A DNA stretch of 64,000 nt from Dugong dugon. Its lineage: Eukaryota > Chordata > Mammalia > Sirenia > Dugongidae. The notes beneath the pieces were generated by a model, which saw only the letters and a list, made by a program, of their open reading frames with translations, did no database searches and was not told the DNA's origin. The position numbers were made by a program, and so were the translations under genes. Where the stretch lies: assembly GCA_030035585.1 (NCBI GenBank), contig CM057461.1:166109624-166173623 (forward strand), read 5' to 3'. Positions 15,701-29,800 of this stretch are shown here, piece after piece. The first letter of the stretch is position 1; each line of letters begins with the position of its first letter.

Positions 15701-18700
15701 GTATGTTTGGCTATGTGAATTTTCACCAAAAAAAAAAAAAAGGTTGAGAAGTTAGAGGGTCGATATGTTGTGGGGTTGTTAACCAATGTCATAAAACAAC
15801 ATGTGTACTTCTGTTTCATGAGAAACTATTTGCTCTGTAAGCATTCACCTGAAGTACAATAAAAAAATAAAAAATAATAAACTTTCTCAGGCCCCAAAAA
15901 CTTTCACTTGTGCTATAAAGTTTTCAAATTCTTTACGAATCTCTGAAAAGTAAGTTATGGATCACTACTTCCTTGAACTGAATTAGTAACATGTTAAAAT
16001 AAAGTACCATTTACAAGCCAGAGTCCTCTCACTGGAGTTGGGTAACAGCAAAGATTCGATGGGGTGTGCTGAAAAGCACTGATCTGAACACAAGAGCCAA
16101 GGCATATTCAAGAAATGACCTTGTACCAAAGTTGTTGTTGTTGTTGTTATATGCTGTTGAGTTGGTTCCGACTCATAGCAACCCTACAGGACAGAGAAAA
16201 TTGCCCCCATACGGTTTCCAAGGAGCAGCTGGTGGATTCAAACTGCCAGTCTTTTGGTTAGCAGCCACGCTCTTAACCACCGCATCACCAGCACGCCTCT
16301 ACCAAAGTAGTGGGTACCAAATGAAACACTTACTTTTGATAGCTAACACCTTAGCTTACAATAAAACTAACTGGAAAAAAGAAGTGGAGGCTTGTGATCA
16401 CACATTAGTGTTTCAGTAAAGCAGACTGACATTCACCTTTTACTGACACGAGCATGCATTTTTCATTAAACATTATGTGTGAAAGATTCTCCACATAACT
16501 AAGTACAGCATGATGGTTAAGAATGCAGTTCTGGAGGCAGAGTGCTTGGGTTCAAGCCCCTGCTCAGCCATTTACTGGCAATGTGACTCTGAGGTTATTG
16601 TTCAACTCAATTCCGCATGTGTAAAACGGAGATAATAATAGCAATTATCTCTAAAGATAAGAAAGAAAAATTGAATAAGCGATAATAACATTAATATTAT
16701 TGTAAGAGCGGGAAACCACCAGAACCCTTATCTGGAATTTTTTTTTTTTTTGAGCCTCAACTCATTTAGTTTAGAGATACTAACTTTTAACTTAAAATTT
16801 TCAAGAATATACTAAAACACCACAAGATGGGGATGTTACCGCATAAAGCTCTGCCTTTTTTCTCCTGTCCTAGTAGTTCTATCTCTAGGCCTGGATCCGA
16901 GAGCAATGGCTTGTCTACCCTTGTCTTGCTTCTCCTTTGATTCTGAAGGAGCAGCATGGTATTATGATATGAGCTCTGCAACCATACTGCCAGGTTCAAG
17001 TTATTAATAAGCATTAAATATTAAGTTATTAACTGACTCTCTGCCTCAGTTCCTTTTATTGTAAAATAGGGATAATAGTACCTATTTCAAGGAGCCCCAG
17101 TGGCACAGTAGTTAACTGCTCAGCTGCTAACCCAAAGGTCTGCGGTTTGAACCTACCAGCCACTCCACAAGAGAAAAGACCTGGTGATCTGCTTCCATAA
17201 AGAAACCCTATGGGGCAGTTTTACTCTATTACATGGGGTCACTATGAGCTGGAATCAACTCCACGGCACCCAACAACAGTACCTATTCCACAAGATATAA
17301 TGCAAACTCAGAGAGTGAAGAACTGTAAAGAATGATGCTTAACACAGAATAACCACTCAGCATAGTCTCTCCCATTATTTTCTATTTTCCCCTCTTCTCT
17401 TTATTCTTCTTTTATATAGCCAGCAAATGTCTGAATGCCCTTAAAACCATTTTTTTATTTGATTATCCATATTAATTTTACAAAATAGATAAGCATTATA
17501 TTTCTATTCTTATTCAAAAAAAGTCTTTTACCAGCAGCCCCCTCCCCACAAGCCCAAAACAAAATAGAAAAACAAAAGAGACCTAAAACCAAATAAAGAA
17601 GCAAAGAAGAAAACTCTCCCGTTTCTAAGAAATACACACAAGAATCAGAGCACATATGCCAGTGCTGCTGGAGGAGTGTGTTTAAAAAATATTAACAAGA
17701 ACCAGACTTTTCCCTCAGCTTTCAGCAAGTCTTCACCCTCTTCTTTCATCTACTTATTCCTTCTGCTTTTAACACCACCATCACCAGGCCAGAGAAATCT
17801 GGAATTAAACACCAAGTTGGCACATGTGGATAAATTTCAGTGAAAGGCAGCAACCCAGTCATTAGAATTTTAAGAGAAATGTTAAAAAACAAAAAACAAA
17901 AAACAAAAAAACAAACCCAAACTGACTGCCCTCGAGTTGATTCCGACTCAACAGCGACCACGTAGGGTTTCCAAGGCTGTAAATCTCTACAGAAGTAGAC
18001 TGCCACATCTTTCTCCCACAGAGCCACTGGTGGTTTCGAACCACTGACCTTTTGGTTAGCAGTCAAGCGCTTTAACGACTGCGCCACTAGGGCTCAGTAG
18101 CTTGTAACAGCAATAAATGAGAAATCAATTAATAATAACCCCAATATTTCAGATACATAGGCTTCTTAAAGTTACTAGAAAGCCCTGTGCGCCTACCCAG
18201 TTAATACTTCAAAGCAGTAAAAGGTTATGCTTGCTAATAATTCGGGGCTTAAATGCCAGCAGGGTTTTTCCCCTGATGCTACAATAAACACAATTGCTGT
18301 TTCCTTCCCAATGCCTCAAAATTTCCACACACATTAACGTTTGAAATAGTTCTAGAAAGTGAAGGAAGTGGGGGAATTGTATTGAAGCTATGGTATGTTT
18401 GTGTTGCATATCACAAGTTATAAAAGTGTATCCATTAAAAGTTTGGGCAAAAATTCGTTAAATATGAGGAATACAATGATAAATTTCATAAATTTTGGTA
18501 GCTCAGATACTACGCAATATTTTTCCTATTATATTACAGTACCATCATATTTTCTTAAGGTTCAGCAAAACTTTTTGAATCTGCCATAAACTATATAAAT
18601 AGCTTTAAAAAGTAATTTCATTTTTATAAAAGTACATTTTTGTGTAACATTCCAAATTTACAGTAATCATTAGTTTAAAGTACCATCTGAAAATACACAT

Positions 18701-21700
18701 AAAGATACATTTTAGCATTAATCTTTTATCAGTAAACCCTACTTTATATAAAATTTATAACATGCAATTACCATTTAAATTTGCAAACTGCTGCCTTACT
18801 GAAAAGTACTGTTTTTATCAGTTAACGTGAATGAAAGCACCACAATGATGCCAGTAAATCAGTTGCTACACATATTTCACATTGGTCAAAAAACAGCTTT
18901 TTTTTAAGAATTTATTTCAACGACAGTGAATTCTAATTCTAAAAATTCTATCAAATGATCATTACTGCTGATGGGCTTCATAAGATTATTAACTGAAATT
19001 ATTCTATACATCCATGGACAATATTTTTATACTAAAATATCTTTGTTGTTGTGTGCCACTGAGTCAACTGCGACTCATAGTGACCCTACAGGACAGAGCA
19101 GAAAGGCCCCATGGGGTTTCCTAGGCTGTAATCTTTACGGGAGCGGACTGCCAGGTCTTCTCTCCTGAGGAGTCGGTACCGGGTTCGAACTATCGATCTT
19201 TTCATTAGCAGCTGAATGCTTAACCACTGCACCAGCAGGACTCCTTACTATCTTTAACATTCAACAAATAATTTTTAGCAATCGATTACATTTTATTTTT
19301 AAGATTCTGATAAAAAAAATCAGAAAGCTAATGTGGTTTTGGAATTCAGATATAGACTTTTCACTTATTTGACCTACTTTCAGTCTTGCCTTCTGTGGAA
19401 TAATGTACCTACCAAAGGGACAGTATGAAGCTTAAACAAGATAACATATGTGAAGTGCCTGGAAGCACAGTATTCTGAAAAAAGCCAAGAAAGAGAAAGG
19501 CAAGGAAAACACACACTCTTCCTAACGTGAGTACTGTGAAGTCTGTCCCTGTTGGCTGTCAGAGAGCAAGGAGGCAGGAAGATGAGCCACAATATTACTT
19601 TTAGATTGGCAGTTCGACTACCCATGTTCCCAAGGTGAAACAGTACCAATCTCAATTTGGTTTTTCAAACTAGTACTCGCATCACTAAACATCAGCTGAA
19701 AGTAACTATTCTATCCTGGGTTTCTTTTAAAACAGTTATAATTATTGCCTACAGAGAAACTAGTTGTTTAAAGTAAAGTTTCAAAATCAAAGAGTCCCAC
19801 ATGTTATTTCACTTGTATCACTCCATCCACCATCTTGAAAGAAAACAAATGCTGATAAATTCAGAGTGCAGATTTCTAGATAAACACAGTGGATTAAATC
19901 AAATATTCGAGTGTTTCTTATGTGCTAGGTTCTAAGGATATATCAACAATCAAAGAAATAAAAAAATCTCTCTCCTCAGAGAGCTAATATTCTAGTGGGA
20001 AACAGGCCGTGAACAAAATAAAAAAGTAAAATTTACAGTACGCTTAATAGTGATGGAGCTAAGGAGATAAATAAAACAGAAAAGGGAGGTAAAAAGTCAT
20101 CACAGGACAGAGAAGGGTTATCAAAGGTCTCAGTGAGAAAGTGGTATTTTGAACAAATCCCTGAAGGTGGTAGGGAACATATCGTGCAGATAACTGGGGG
20201 AGGGCACCAGGCAGGGAAACAAGTGCAAAGGCTCTGAGCAGGCTCTGACTGCTGTCAAAGAACAAAAAGGAGGCAGTGTGGCTGTCAGAGAAAGGGAGGG
20301 AGGGAGAGAAGGAAAATAAGGTCAGAGGTAATACGAAAGCAGATCAAGCAAGGCCTTACAGGCCACTGTAGGGATTCTGGATTTACTATGAGTAGGACAG
20401 AGTCCTGGTGGTGCGGTAGTTAAGAGCTCAGCTGCTAACCAAAAGGTTGGCAGTTTGAATCCACCAGCCACTCCATGGAAACCCTATGAGGCAGTTCTAC
20501 TCTGTCCTACAGGGTCACTGAGTTAGAACTGACTCAACAGCAATGGGTTTGGTTTGGGTTTATGAATAGGATACAAAGCCTTTGGGCTTGAACAGAAGAA
20601 TGGCATGATTTGACTTACTTTTAAACAGGACTAATCAGGCTGCAGTGTGGACAATAAACTGTAAAGGGGAAGGTGTTCACAGAAAGACTAGTTGGGAGAC
20701 CATTACAAAAACCTATATCCAAATGATGTTGGCGTGCTAGCAGTAAAGGTAGTGAGAAGTGATGAAATTCTGAATATATTCTGAAGATAAAGTCAACAGA
20801 ATTTGCTATAGGACTGGATGAAGAGTGGAAAGAAAAAGAAGTAGATAAAGACTTCAAGAGTTTTGCTTGATGAACTGGAAGGATGAAGTAGCCAATAACT
20901 GAGATAGAGAAGACTGTGGGAGAAGTTAAGTTTGGGAAAAAAGATCAGGGGTTCAGTTTTGGATCAGTTAAATTTGAGCTACTTATTAAACATCCAAATA
21001 TGCATACGAAAGCTGGATGATGAATAAGGAAGACTGAAGAACCGATGCCTCTGAATTGTGGTGCTAGCGAAGAATACTGAATATACCATGGACTGCCAGG
21101 AGAACGAATAAATCTGTCTTGGAAGAAGTACAACCAGAATGTTCCTTAGAAGCAAGCAAGGCAAGACTATGTCTCACATACTTTGGACATGTTATCAGGA
21201 GGGACCAGTCCCTGCAGAAGGACATCATGCTTGGTAAAGTAGAGGGTCAGCGAGAAACAGGAAGACCCTCAATGAGATGGACTGACACAGTGGCTGCAAC
21301 AACGGGCTCACGCATAACAGCTATTGTGAGGATGGCACAGGACCGGGCAGTGTTTCGTTTTGTTGTACGTGGGGTTGCTATGAGTCGGAACTGACTCGAT
21401 GGTACCTAACAACAAGAAAATAAAGATACTGATTAGGCAGGTGGATACATGAGCCTCAAGTTCAGGGCAGAGATGTTGGCTAAACATACCTGTATTTCCT
21501 TGAGTCTAAGATGATTTGATGTTGGTACTTCTTGGTCTTTATCAGAAACTGTCAACAGAAAGCTTCATACAACATAACTGCCCCCTTGCTGACAGCGACT
21601 GACAGACACCACTTGATTTTACAGCAGTGTTTCTCAACTGTGGAACTACTGACATTTTGAGCCAGATAATTCTTTGCTATGGAGGGCTGTCCTGAGCACT

Positions 21701-23749
21701 GAAGGATGTTTAGCAGCACCCCTGGCCTCTACCCACTACATGGCAATAGTACCACTCCGTCAGTGACAACCAAAAAATGTCTCCAGACACTGCCGAATGC
21801 CCCCAGGCAATATAACCCCCAGTTGAAAACTATTATTTTAGAGGGATTATAATGTATGTGTATGGGAGTCTGTCTTAAATGAAATAGGATATTAAAATAT
21901 GGGAGTTGTCAGTACATTTGTAATTTAAGGCTCTAAATGAGATCACAAAAAGAAGGGGGTATAGGTAGAGAGGTAGTTTAAGGACTGTGCCTCAGGGCAC
22001 TGCAAGATCAAGAAGTTGTAGACATGAGAAGATATCCACAAAGGAACCAGTGAGGTAGGTAGCTCCACTCCCTCCTCAAATCCTACTAAAACAAAAATAC
22101 AGGGCTGTTTTTTAAAAAGACAAACTCACAAGAAAACAATGACAAAATTTTGGAAGATGGAAAGCATATGGCTAAGTGATAACCAACTTAGCAGCTCCAA
22201 AAAAAAGAGCCGAGTGCTAACCCAGCATTGGGGGAAAGCAGAGAAGCAACCCAATCTTAAAACCTCAAAAGTCTCCAAAAGCAGCAGCAGAAGTGAAGGT
22301 GGGACTGGTTAAATATATTTAAGAAAGCAGTTAACCCCCAGATTCCCTCTTTTACTCACCCACCAGCAGTGGTCTCATGTTCAGATTGATATTCACACCC
22401 ACAGGACTCAAGAGACCACAGGGTGGCACCAGGTTCACTTAGTTGTGTAGGAAGACAAAGACCACATGCCAGCATCAGACATGCCAACCTTCAGAGGGAG
22501 TCCATACAGTCCTCCAGGAGCCTCTTTTGATCTCAAAAGATAGCTCATTTTAAGGGAAAGAGACCAATTGAGTGAAATCACCCTAGCTCAGGGAAGCTTC
22601 CTGCTCCACAGGAACCAGCAGGACCTTGTAACAGCCAACGAGCATAGTTTCCAGGGCACCTAAAGTGGCATGTTCATGCTCACTTACAAGAGTTACATGC
22701 ACACCAGGAAGTCAAGGTCCATGTCTTTTCTTCCTGGTCCATATGTACTTATCAATCATAGGACAACATTACCTGGTTGTTGTTAGGTGCCGCTGAGTCA
22801 GCTCCAATTCACAGCAACCCCATATTGCCCAATCCTGCGCCATTCTCACCTTACCTGGTAACATTATTTATCATAATCCAGTATGTTTTAAGAACTCGGA
22901 GAAGGAATACCCAAGTTCATTTTCCATGAAAAGAGGGCTCAGATCTGCTGAGATTCTCAAATGGGGGTGATTTTGTCCCACAGGGCCCATGCAGCAATGT
23001 CTGGGGGCATTTTTGGTTGTCACAACTCAGGGGAGGAAGGCATCTAGTTAGTAGAAGCCAGAGAGGCTGCCAAACATTCTACAGTGCACAGAATAGCTAC
23101 CCACAACAAAGAATTATGGGGCCCAAAACGGCAATAGTGCTAATGGTTGAGAAACTCTGACCTAGGAAGAGTAAATGAAAGTTTGCGTATTGAACACTGA
23201 GGACCCTTCTTTCCCAAATGGGCTGCTAAAACACTAGCAGCCAGGCAATATGCCCCTCCAGGCAGGGTATTGCAAGAATTTTCTCTGGAGAAGTTCATCA
23301 GCCTGAGAGAAAAGATCTATGATGCTAAAATAAAGACTACAAAAGACAGAAAAGATTTTTTCAAGAAGATGAAATAGAACACTTAATCTGTTTGACTCAA
23401 TCAAGATTTAATCAACTGGGGGAAAGTTTAAAGTTGAAATATTGATAAATATATAGAAAACTGAGTTTTTTTTTTAATCTACAAGACAATAATTAACTCT
23501 AAGAAAAAGCAAAATGATATCCAATAATGGAAATGTAAGAAAAGTATACAGAGTTTAGTTGTAAACTGTATGCACACAGTCATTATAATATAAACAAAAA
23601 TATTCTAGAAGGGTGGGTAAACAGGAGAGAGGTAGGGGAAATTGTTTAAAGAGAACTAGATCTTCAGCTTTCAGAGTAAGAAGTCAGTAGATACAACTGA
23701 AAAATAAAAAAATGGAGATATAAGCGTGCATTTAATGGCATGGAGGTAA

Positions 23750-23820
<71 letters not shown>

Positions 23821-26800
23821 AGCATTTTTTGTAACAAGTCTCATAGAACTCTTTAAAATATCAGTTTTAAAACTAATTAAAATATTTTAAAATTTGTGTT
23901 TGATTTTAAGGACAATTTGATACATGGATTTGGAATCTAGTAAGCGTGCTTCAGCTTTTTTTTATTGGAATCAGAACAGATTACATCCAGAGAAAAATGT
24001 ATTAAACCAAGTTCCAGGTTTGTTAGACCACTTTCTACCCCCTTCTGAACAAGGCAAGAGGAGAACAGGCTGGATAGACAAGACTTTAACCCTCTTCCCT
24101 GTTTTATTTCTGGTATGCCCACCAAACGTTATAGGCAGTGGAACTCCGACCCTACAGTCTTATATTACACCATTGAATACTGGTATCCTTGCCCTTGAAT
24201 ACCAATATTTGAAGTGTATTTGCTGGGAGAAGGGGGACTTTTGGTGGGCAACTTGCTTCCAGGGGGAGCTGCCATCTTCTCTCCTAGGGGGTCTCCCTGT
24301 GTCCTGATTGAATACTGAGTCCTTGACAACAGGTGGGCACCTTTTGAAAGAAGGCCTTTTTACTTTATATGCTCTTATATTGTTTGAACTTCCTTGAGTA
24401 TAGTTTACAGATGGAAAGATATATACACACATCTATTAAAAGATCCTTAACGATTAGTTTATAACCTGTCCTCATGCTCTTGACCCAACTCAAAAGTAAT
24501 CTGATTGGAAAGAAGAAATATCAATATACAAAACACAGAATGATGAAAAAAGCACATCCCTGATAAAAATACAGCTCACATTCCAATAGGTAAATCTAAG
24601 TCATAAAATAGCACATACTAAGAAGTCAATGCTAAATATAATCCTGAAGTGTCATAAGGTTTTCAAGTTCTTTACAGAATATATACCACTTCAATAAGTT
24701 TCATTTTAAATACAAAATGAAAGTTTATTCTTTAGATTGATGTAATTTGCTAACTCTCTTTACAAACAATAAAATTCAAGTTTATTCTCTAAACCACCAT
24801 GATTTATAACTTGTTTTGTGCTCCATAAACTCATAAAACCCGTTGCCGCAGAGGCGATTCCGACAGTCACCTTACAGGACAGAGTAGGACTGGCCCGTAG
24901 GGTTTCCAAGGAGCAGCTGGTGGACTCAAACTTGGACCTTCTGGTTAGCAGCTGAGCTCTTAACCACTGCATCACCAGGGTTCCTTGTGCTCCACAGTAC
25001 CTGGAGAAAAGCTAGGCACAGAGCTAGGTACCAAGAGTTACTGACAGAATTTTAATCTAAAGAACTCAATCAATGGGGAAAAAATTGATTATGTCAAATA
25101 ATAGGTATAAATTTTAAATTTCTTGCAGTCCCTTAAACAATGTTTTGCAATATTTTCCTTTAGTGTTGATTATTCATAAATATTCTTTTACCCTGTATTA
25201 GAGAACACTGTAAACACAAGCTGATTAGAAAAGCTGGCTTTCTTTTGCCCCCACTGCTTTTCTTCTTTCTTGCTCCTACCCTATGACTGAATTGCCATCT
25301 CCTTGAGGAAAACAAATCAATAAATTATTCACCTTCACCAAACTCAGCTTTTGCTAAATTTACTGCATCACAAATCCATTCCCTACCCTCACCCCACTAC
25401 ACTCAGAAAAACTTCACCTTTTTAAAATCTGTTCACATATTGTATCATATTCTCCGAACCACTCCATGAGGAAGGTAGACCAAGTACTATTAGCTCCATT
25501 TTACTTAGGAGAAATCGATGTTCAGAGAGGTAGCATGACTCGTTTAAGGTCCCACAGGCAGTGAATGGCCTTGACCTTTTCCCTGCTTTATTCCTGGTTT
25601 GCTCACCAAACCTTACAGGCAACTAAACTCCTACCTACAGTCTTACATTACACCGCTGAATACTGGTATCCTTGTCCATGAATGCCATTAGATACCATTT
25701 AAAGTGTGCTTGCTGGGAGAGGGAGGACTTGGAACTAAGTTTTCTGATTTCAAGGCCTGTTGCTCTTTCTAACTACACCATCCTGACTGTTTGATAATAC
25801 AATGGAATAAACCCAGATTATTACAACCTACTGGAAACTAGAATTTTGGAGGGCTACAATGTGGAAATAAGTGTTCTTTTCTTAAGTTGTTATTCTAAAA
25901 TAAGCATTTATCAGCTTAATAAGCAATTATCAGCTTAATAACTATGGTGACTTTGCAAAATGTCATCAATTATAAAACACATGTAAAATTTTTTAATCGT
26001 GTGAGATGACTGTAATTAATTCAAAGACTTCCAAGGACTCATAAGAATAAAAAAGAAGAAACTAAATGTCAACCATTCTTTGTGACACTGCCATATCTGG
26101 CAATATATTCTTTCTGCAGTGTAATTTTAAAACTTAGCTCAGGAGTATCTTTCACAAATTTTAAGTGTAGAATAAAAAAGTAATGAGAACTACATTCTTT
26201 TAAGATCACTTCTCCCGTACAAAGCATCATAAATACTAAAATAGTTGGAAAAAAGTTCCATCTATTTACCTCAGTAATCGGTTGCCCCTGCTGTGTCAAA
26301 TCCAGTTCTTGAGGGCGTGTTACTTTATCAGTATCCAAAGAGTCCATGCTAGAGGCTGCGGAAGTGATGCTGGAACGGGAGGAGTTGCTAACAGAGCGTA
26401 CTTCAGCATCACTCACTGTGCCTGCTGATGCTGTTCTTCTGTGTTGACTAGTTACTAAGGACTTACTATCTTCTAGTACTGATTGCTGAGCAGCCTCATC
26501 CATGCTCAAGGAGGCCTGCTCTAACTGTGCAGTGATGTCATCCAGAGAGTAGTTGGCATGTGAAGGTTTAGTAATCCTATTAGAAGAAGATGATCCTTTC
26601 AAGGTGCCATGTTTTGATGTATGTCGACTAGCAGGTAATTTCTGAGTAGCTTTTGTTTCTGTGATTTGACGTTTACTATTTCCTGAACCAATACTGCTGA
26701 GCTCCTGCTCTATAGAGCAAAGATCAGCCATCAGAGCATCCAGATCCACAGTCTCTCCTTGATTCAGAGCTTCTGCAATGGAAACACATACAATGTTTCT

Positions 26801-29800
26801 AAAACACACTGAATCAGAATTTATAATTATAAATCAGTTTATAAATGCAAGGGAAGAAGCAAAAGATTTCATCCCGTTGGGTATAAGGCCAACCAAATAA
26901 AGTATTTCTAACAGCTTTTTTGTTTGTTTTAAATTCCAAGAGAAATTTTTAGAAGGAAACAGTTCATCTTTTTAAGATTTGTAGTAATCAGAGAAGAATA
27001 AAGCTATGATTTGAAAGACAAAACTAATGCAAAAATCTTATCCTGTTCCCTGGTTTTAACCACATTCCCCACGCAATTTTTGACCAGAATCTCTAACAAG
27101 TGATGAGTATGATCAGTGCCACGGTAGAGATGTTAGCACTGAAAAAAGTGAAGGCATGAAAAGAGAGAAGTGTAAGGCCAAGAAAAATTAGATTGGAATG
27201 TCAACTCCAAATACTATAAAGTTGACTAGGTAGAGTACATGAAATAAAGGTCATAAGGGCTGATTATAAAACTACTGACAAGTAATTTCACTGGACTTTG
27301 AACCCAATGAAAAAACAACAATGCAATTATGTTTGTTTGGTGTTCCACCTGAATATGTACTTTGTTAATTATTATAAATCAAGTAGAAAAATATTTCAGT
27401 TCTGTTCATTTTTCTGTAATAATCTGAGTTAGTAATATAATGAATGTATAAATCAAGAAATGTAAGAATTCAGTAAAAAACATGCATATAGTTTTTATCT
27501 TGAGCTATTGGGAATTCTAGCTGCACTGCTTCTACATTATACAACTTAGCATACTATTTTAAATTTTATTTCCAATTACATCTTACCATTCAAGTTGTAT
27601 ATGGAGAAGCGATAAGAAAAATTGGCCATGTTTGTTTCCTGGCGAAGAGGAGATCTTTTTACTGGTTCCACGGGCTTGTCAGAATCCAAACTCTTTAAAA
27701 AAAGAATGTTTAGTAATGATATATTAAATTCAGGCTTCAATTACATAAATAGGTGAGTAAAATTTGTTTTATGATTAAGTGAACTGCCACATAATAGTTA
27801 ACAACACCAATGTACTTCTAAGTAATAGCATTAAGGAAAAGTATAACTGGTTTTCACATTATAATTCTGACTATAGTTATTTCAATTTTTAGAAATATAT
27901 TTAAGCACATACACATTTGAGACTGTCATAGTTCAGAGTAAACATCTTTCCAAATACATAATGCTGACTTCATTTTACATATATTCACTAAAAATAAGCT
28001 AGGTATATGAATATGGTATGATAAGATATAGAAAAGAACCCTGCAGAGAGTTCTGTATCTCTTTCTTCAAAGGGATTTGTTTTTGGTCCAGTATAGCCTC
28101 ATTCTTGGCATGAAGTACCCTGAAGATAAGGGACAGTTCTGGGCTCAAAATTAGTGAAACCCAAGAACTTAACAGAGAGCAGCTACAGCTTCAAACAATG
28201 AGGGAATATCCTTGTTCTTTTTAAGCCCTATCAAGATAGAGGCAAACTGTAACCCAGCTAAACTGCCAACCCTGTCTGTAACAAGGCTACAATTATACTG
28301 CACTTCAGGGAAAGGGTGACTTGTAGGTTATCTCACTGTCTTTTTAATGACACTTTTTCTCCCTAACCTTTCTGTAATAAGGAAAATAAGATGTTTACAA
28401 CTGAGAAATTCAGGGAAAGCGTCAGTAGCTATTTAATATCTATTCATTTAAATACATTTGCAAGATAGGATTGATCTTTTAAACTGTAATTTCTATTTAT
28501 AATTAAATATATATAAATTTAAATATATAATATAAATACACAAATATTTCATATATATTATATAAACTTGAAATCTATTTAATACTATAAACATAAAGTA
28601 TTAAATACTCTATGTAAACATATAGTATTAAATAGATTTAAAATTTTTTAAAAATGCTGGATATTCTATTTGCAGAATCATGAAATTAAATCAGAATGCT
28701 ATCTTCTTTATTCATTTGCATTAAGACAGTATTAAAATGAATCCATACAGATAGTGTCCATTCTATTTTTAAAGACAGCAAATGAAGGCGATCCACAACC
28801 TCTTCAGTGTCTTATTTCAAAATTTCACAAAACAACCAGGAAAGTCTCCTTTAATCTCAAACCTAATCCTCCTGCTGCAACTTAGGCCCTAACCCTACAC
28901 TCAGGAGAAACAGAGTATAACAGGTAGCTAATGTTTTTTGTAAAACAACTTGAATATACTTGAGGATATATTAAAAGCCAATCTATTTATGAGTTCAAAT
29001 AAACAAACATTTATTATAATTTTCTGCTGTGTACATGATGATGGACAATAAAGGAGACAGTGAAAAATACTCCTTGTTGACAAAAAACTGGTAATGTAGT
29101 AGGGCGGTTTTAACTTTTTTGGTGTTACTGTGAATTTGACAAAAGCTATGAACCCTCTCCCAGAAAAATGTACAAACACACAAATTTTTACAAACTGTTT
29201 TAGAAGATTCACCAACCACTTAAACCTAAACTTGCTTTAATATAAAGTTTAAAATCCCATTAACAGGTAGGCTGCAGAGATGACATTTTGCAAGTGAACT
29301 ACAGAAATGAAATAAACAAAAAGCTTGAGCTTTAACCACTTAGTAAATTAAAAAAAAAAATTTTCAAACCATAAAAAGGCAACTTGTTAGCAGTGAGCCA
29401 CACTATGTAACTGCTGTAGCTCTAAAGACAGATTTATATGATATTGAGAAGAGCCACAACATTAGTTTAGGAGCCAACTTTTTGGTGAGTGATTGTTCAC
29501 GTTTATATGTCAGGAAACTTAAAATAAAGGGTAGACTATGTTAACAGTTTTTAGTTTCTATCCAAACGTTAACACTATAATTTGAATTTAAATTTAGTTT
29601 TTTGTTTGTTTGCTTTTTGAAGTCCAGTATTCCAAGGAAGAAAAATTTTAAGGTTCCAAACCAATAGAGAGGCCGTTTACATTGGAGTAACGTGGACTTC
29701 CTACTCAATCTAAAGCACTGGACTGATATCCACCTGTCTTTTCTCTTTTGGGCCCCTCTCCCTAAGTTTAGATAATAAAACCACACATTCCAAGAAACTC

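Larger units (their letters stand above)
19900..22065 (-). repeat. Long L2 antisense copy, interrupted by SINE, RTE and MER5A
   Basis: In order: gagtgtttcttatgtgctag, ctctcctcagagagctaata, ctgaaggtggtagggaacat, ggccttacaggccactgtag, the gtttttggat-like block at 20955-20975, then tgtgcctcagggcactgcaa near 21990. This is the antisense of L2 from the 3' end into ORF2. It is split by an AfroSINE (20400-20560), an RTE fragment (20995-21414) and a MER5A (21626-21829). No frame is intact. Confidence 0.75.
777..26269 (-). other. RAPH1 intron, 25.5 kb
   Basis: The intron runs between the exon ending QPITE and the exon starting EEQAAK, with donor gtaaat at 26269-26264 and acceptor cacag at 781-777. 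It holds AfroSINEs, L2, MIR, MER5A, an L1 3' UTR, an RTE fragment and a (TG)n run, all listed separately. Stretches 860-3430, 3590-4550, 7120-10800, 11130-12590, 14860-15330, 18100-19040 and 25000-25420 are AT-rich intronic sequence in which I recognise no element, only poly-A runs and chance short frames. Confidence 0.85.

Noticed and set aside
16066-16419. 117-codon frame on plus
   Set aside because: Most of it is an antisense AfroSINE; no conserved protein.
17746-18087. 113-codon frame on minus
   Set aside because: It begins in an AfroSINE and has a low-complexity Phe-rich middle from the A-rich tail. Not a gene.
23752-23816. (TG)n run as a special regulatory element
   Set aside because: Ordinary mammalian microsatellite; nothing in the context shows a role.
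23924-24307. 127-codon open frame on plus, among the longest non-repeat frames
   Set aside because: No recognisable domain or signal, no splice context, and it runs through an unidentified repeat. Probably chance.
26069-26809. Treating the 246-codon frame as a single-exon gene starting MCFRN
   Set aside because: The first 12 codons and the last 66 are intron. The real exon is 26270-26772, with clear acceptor and donor.
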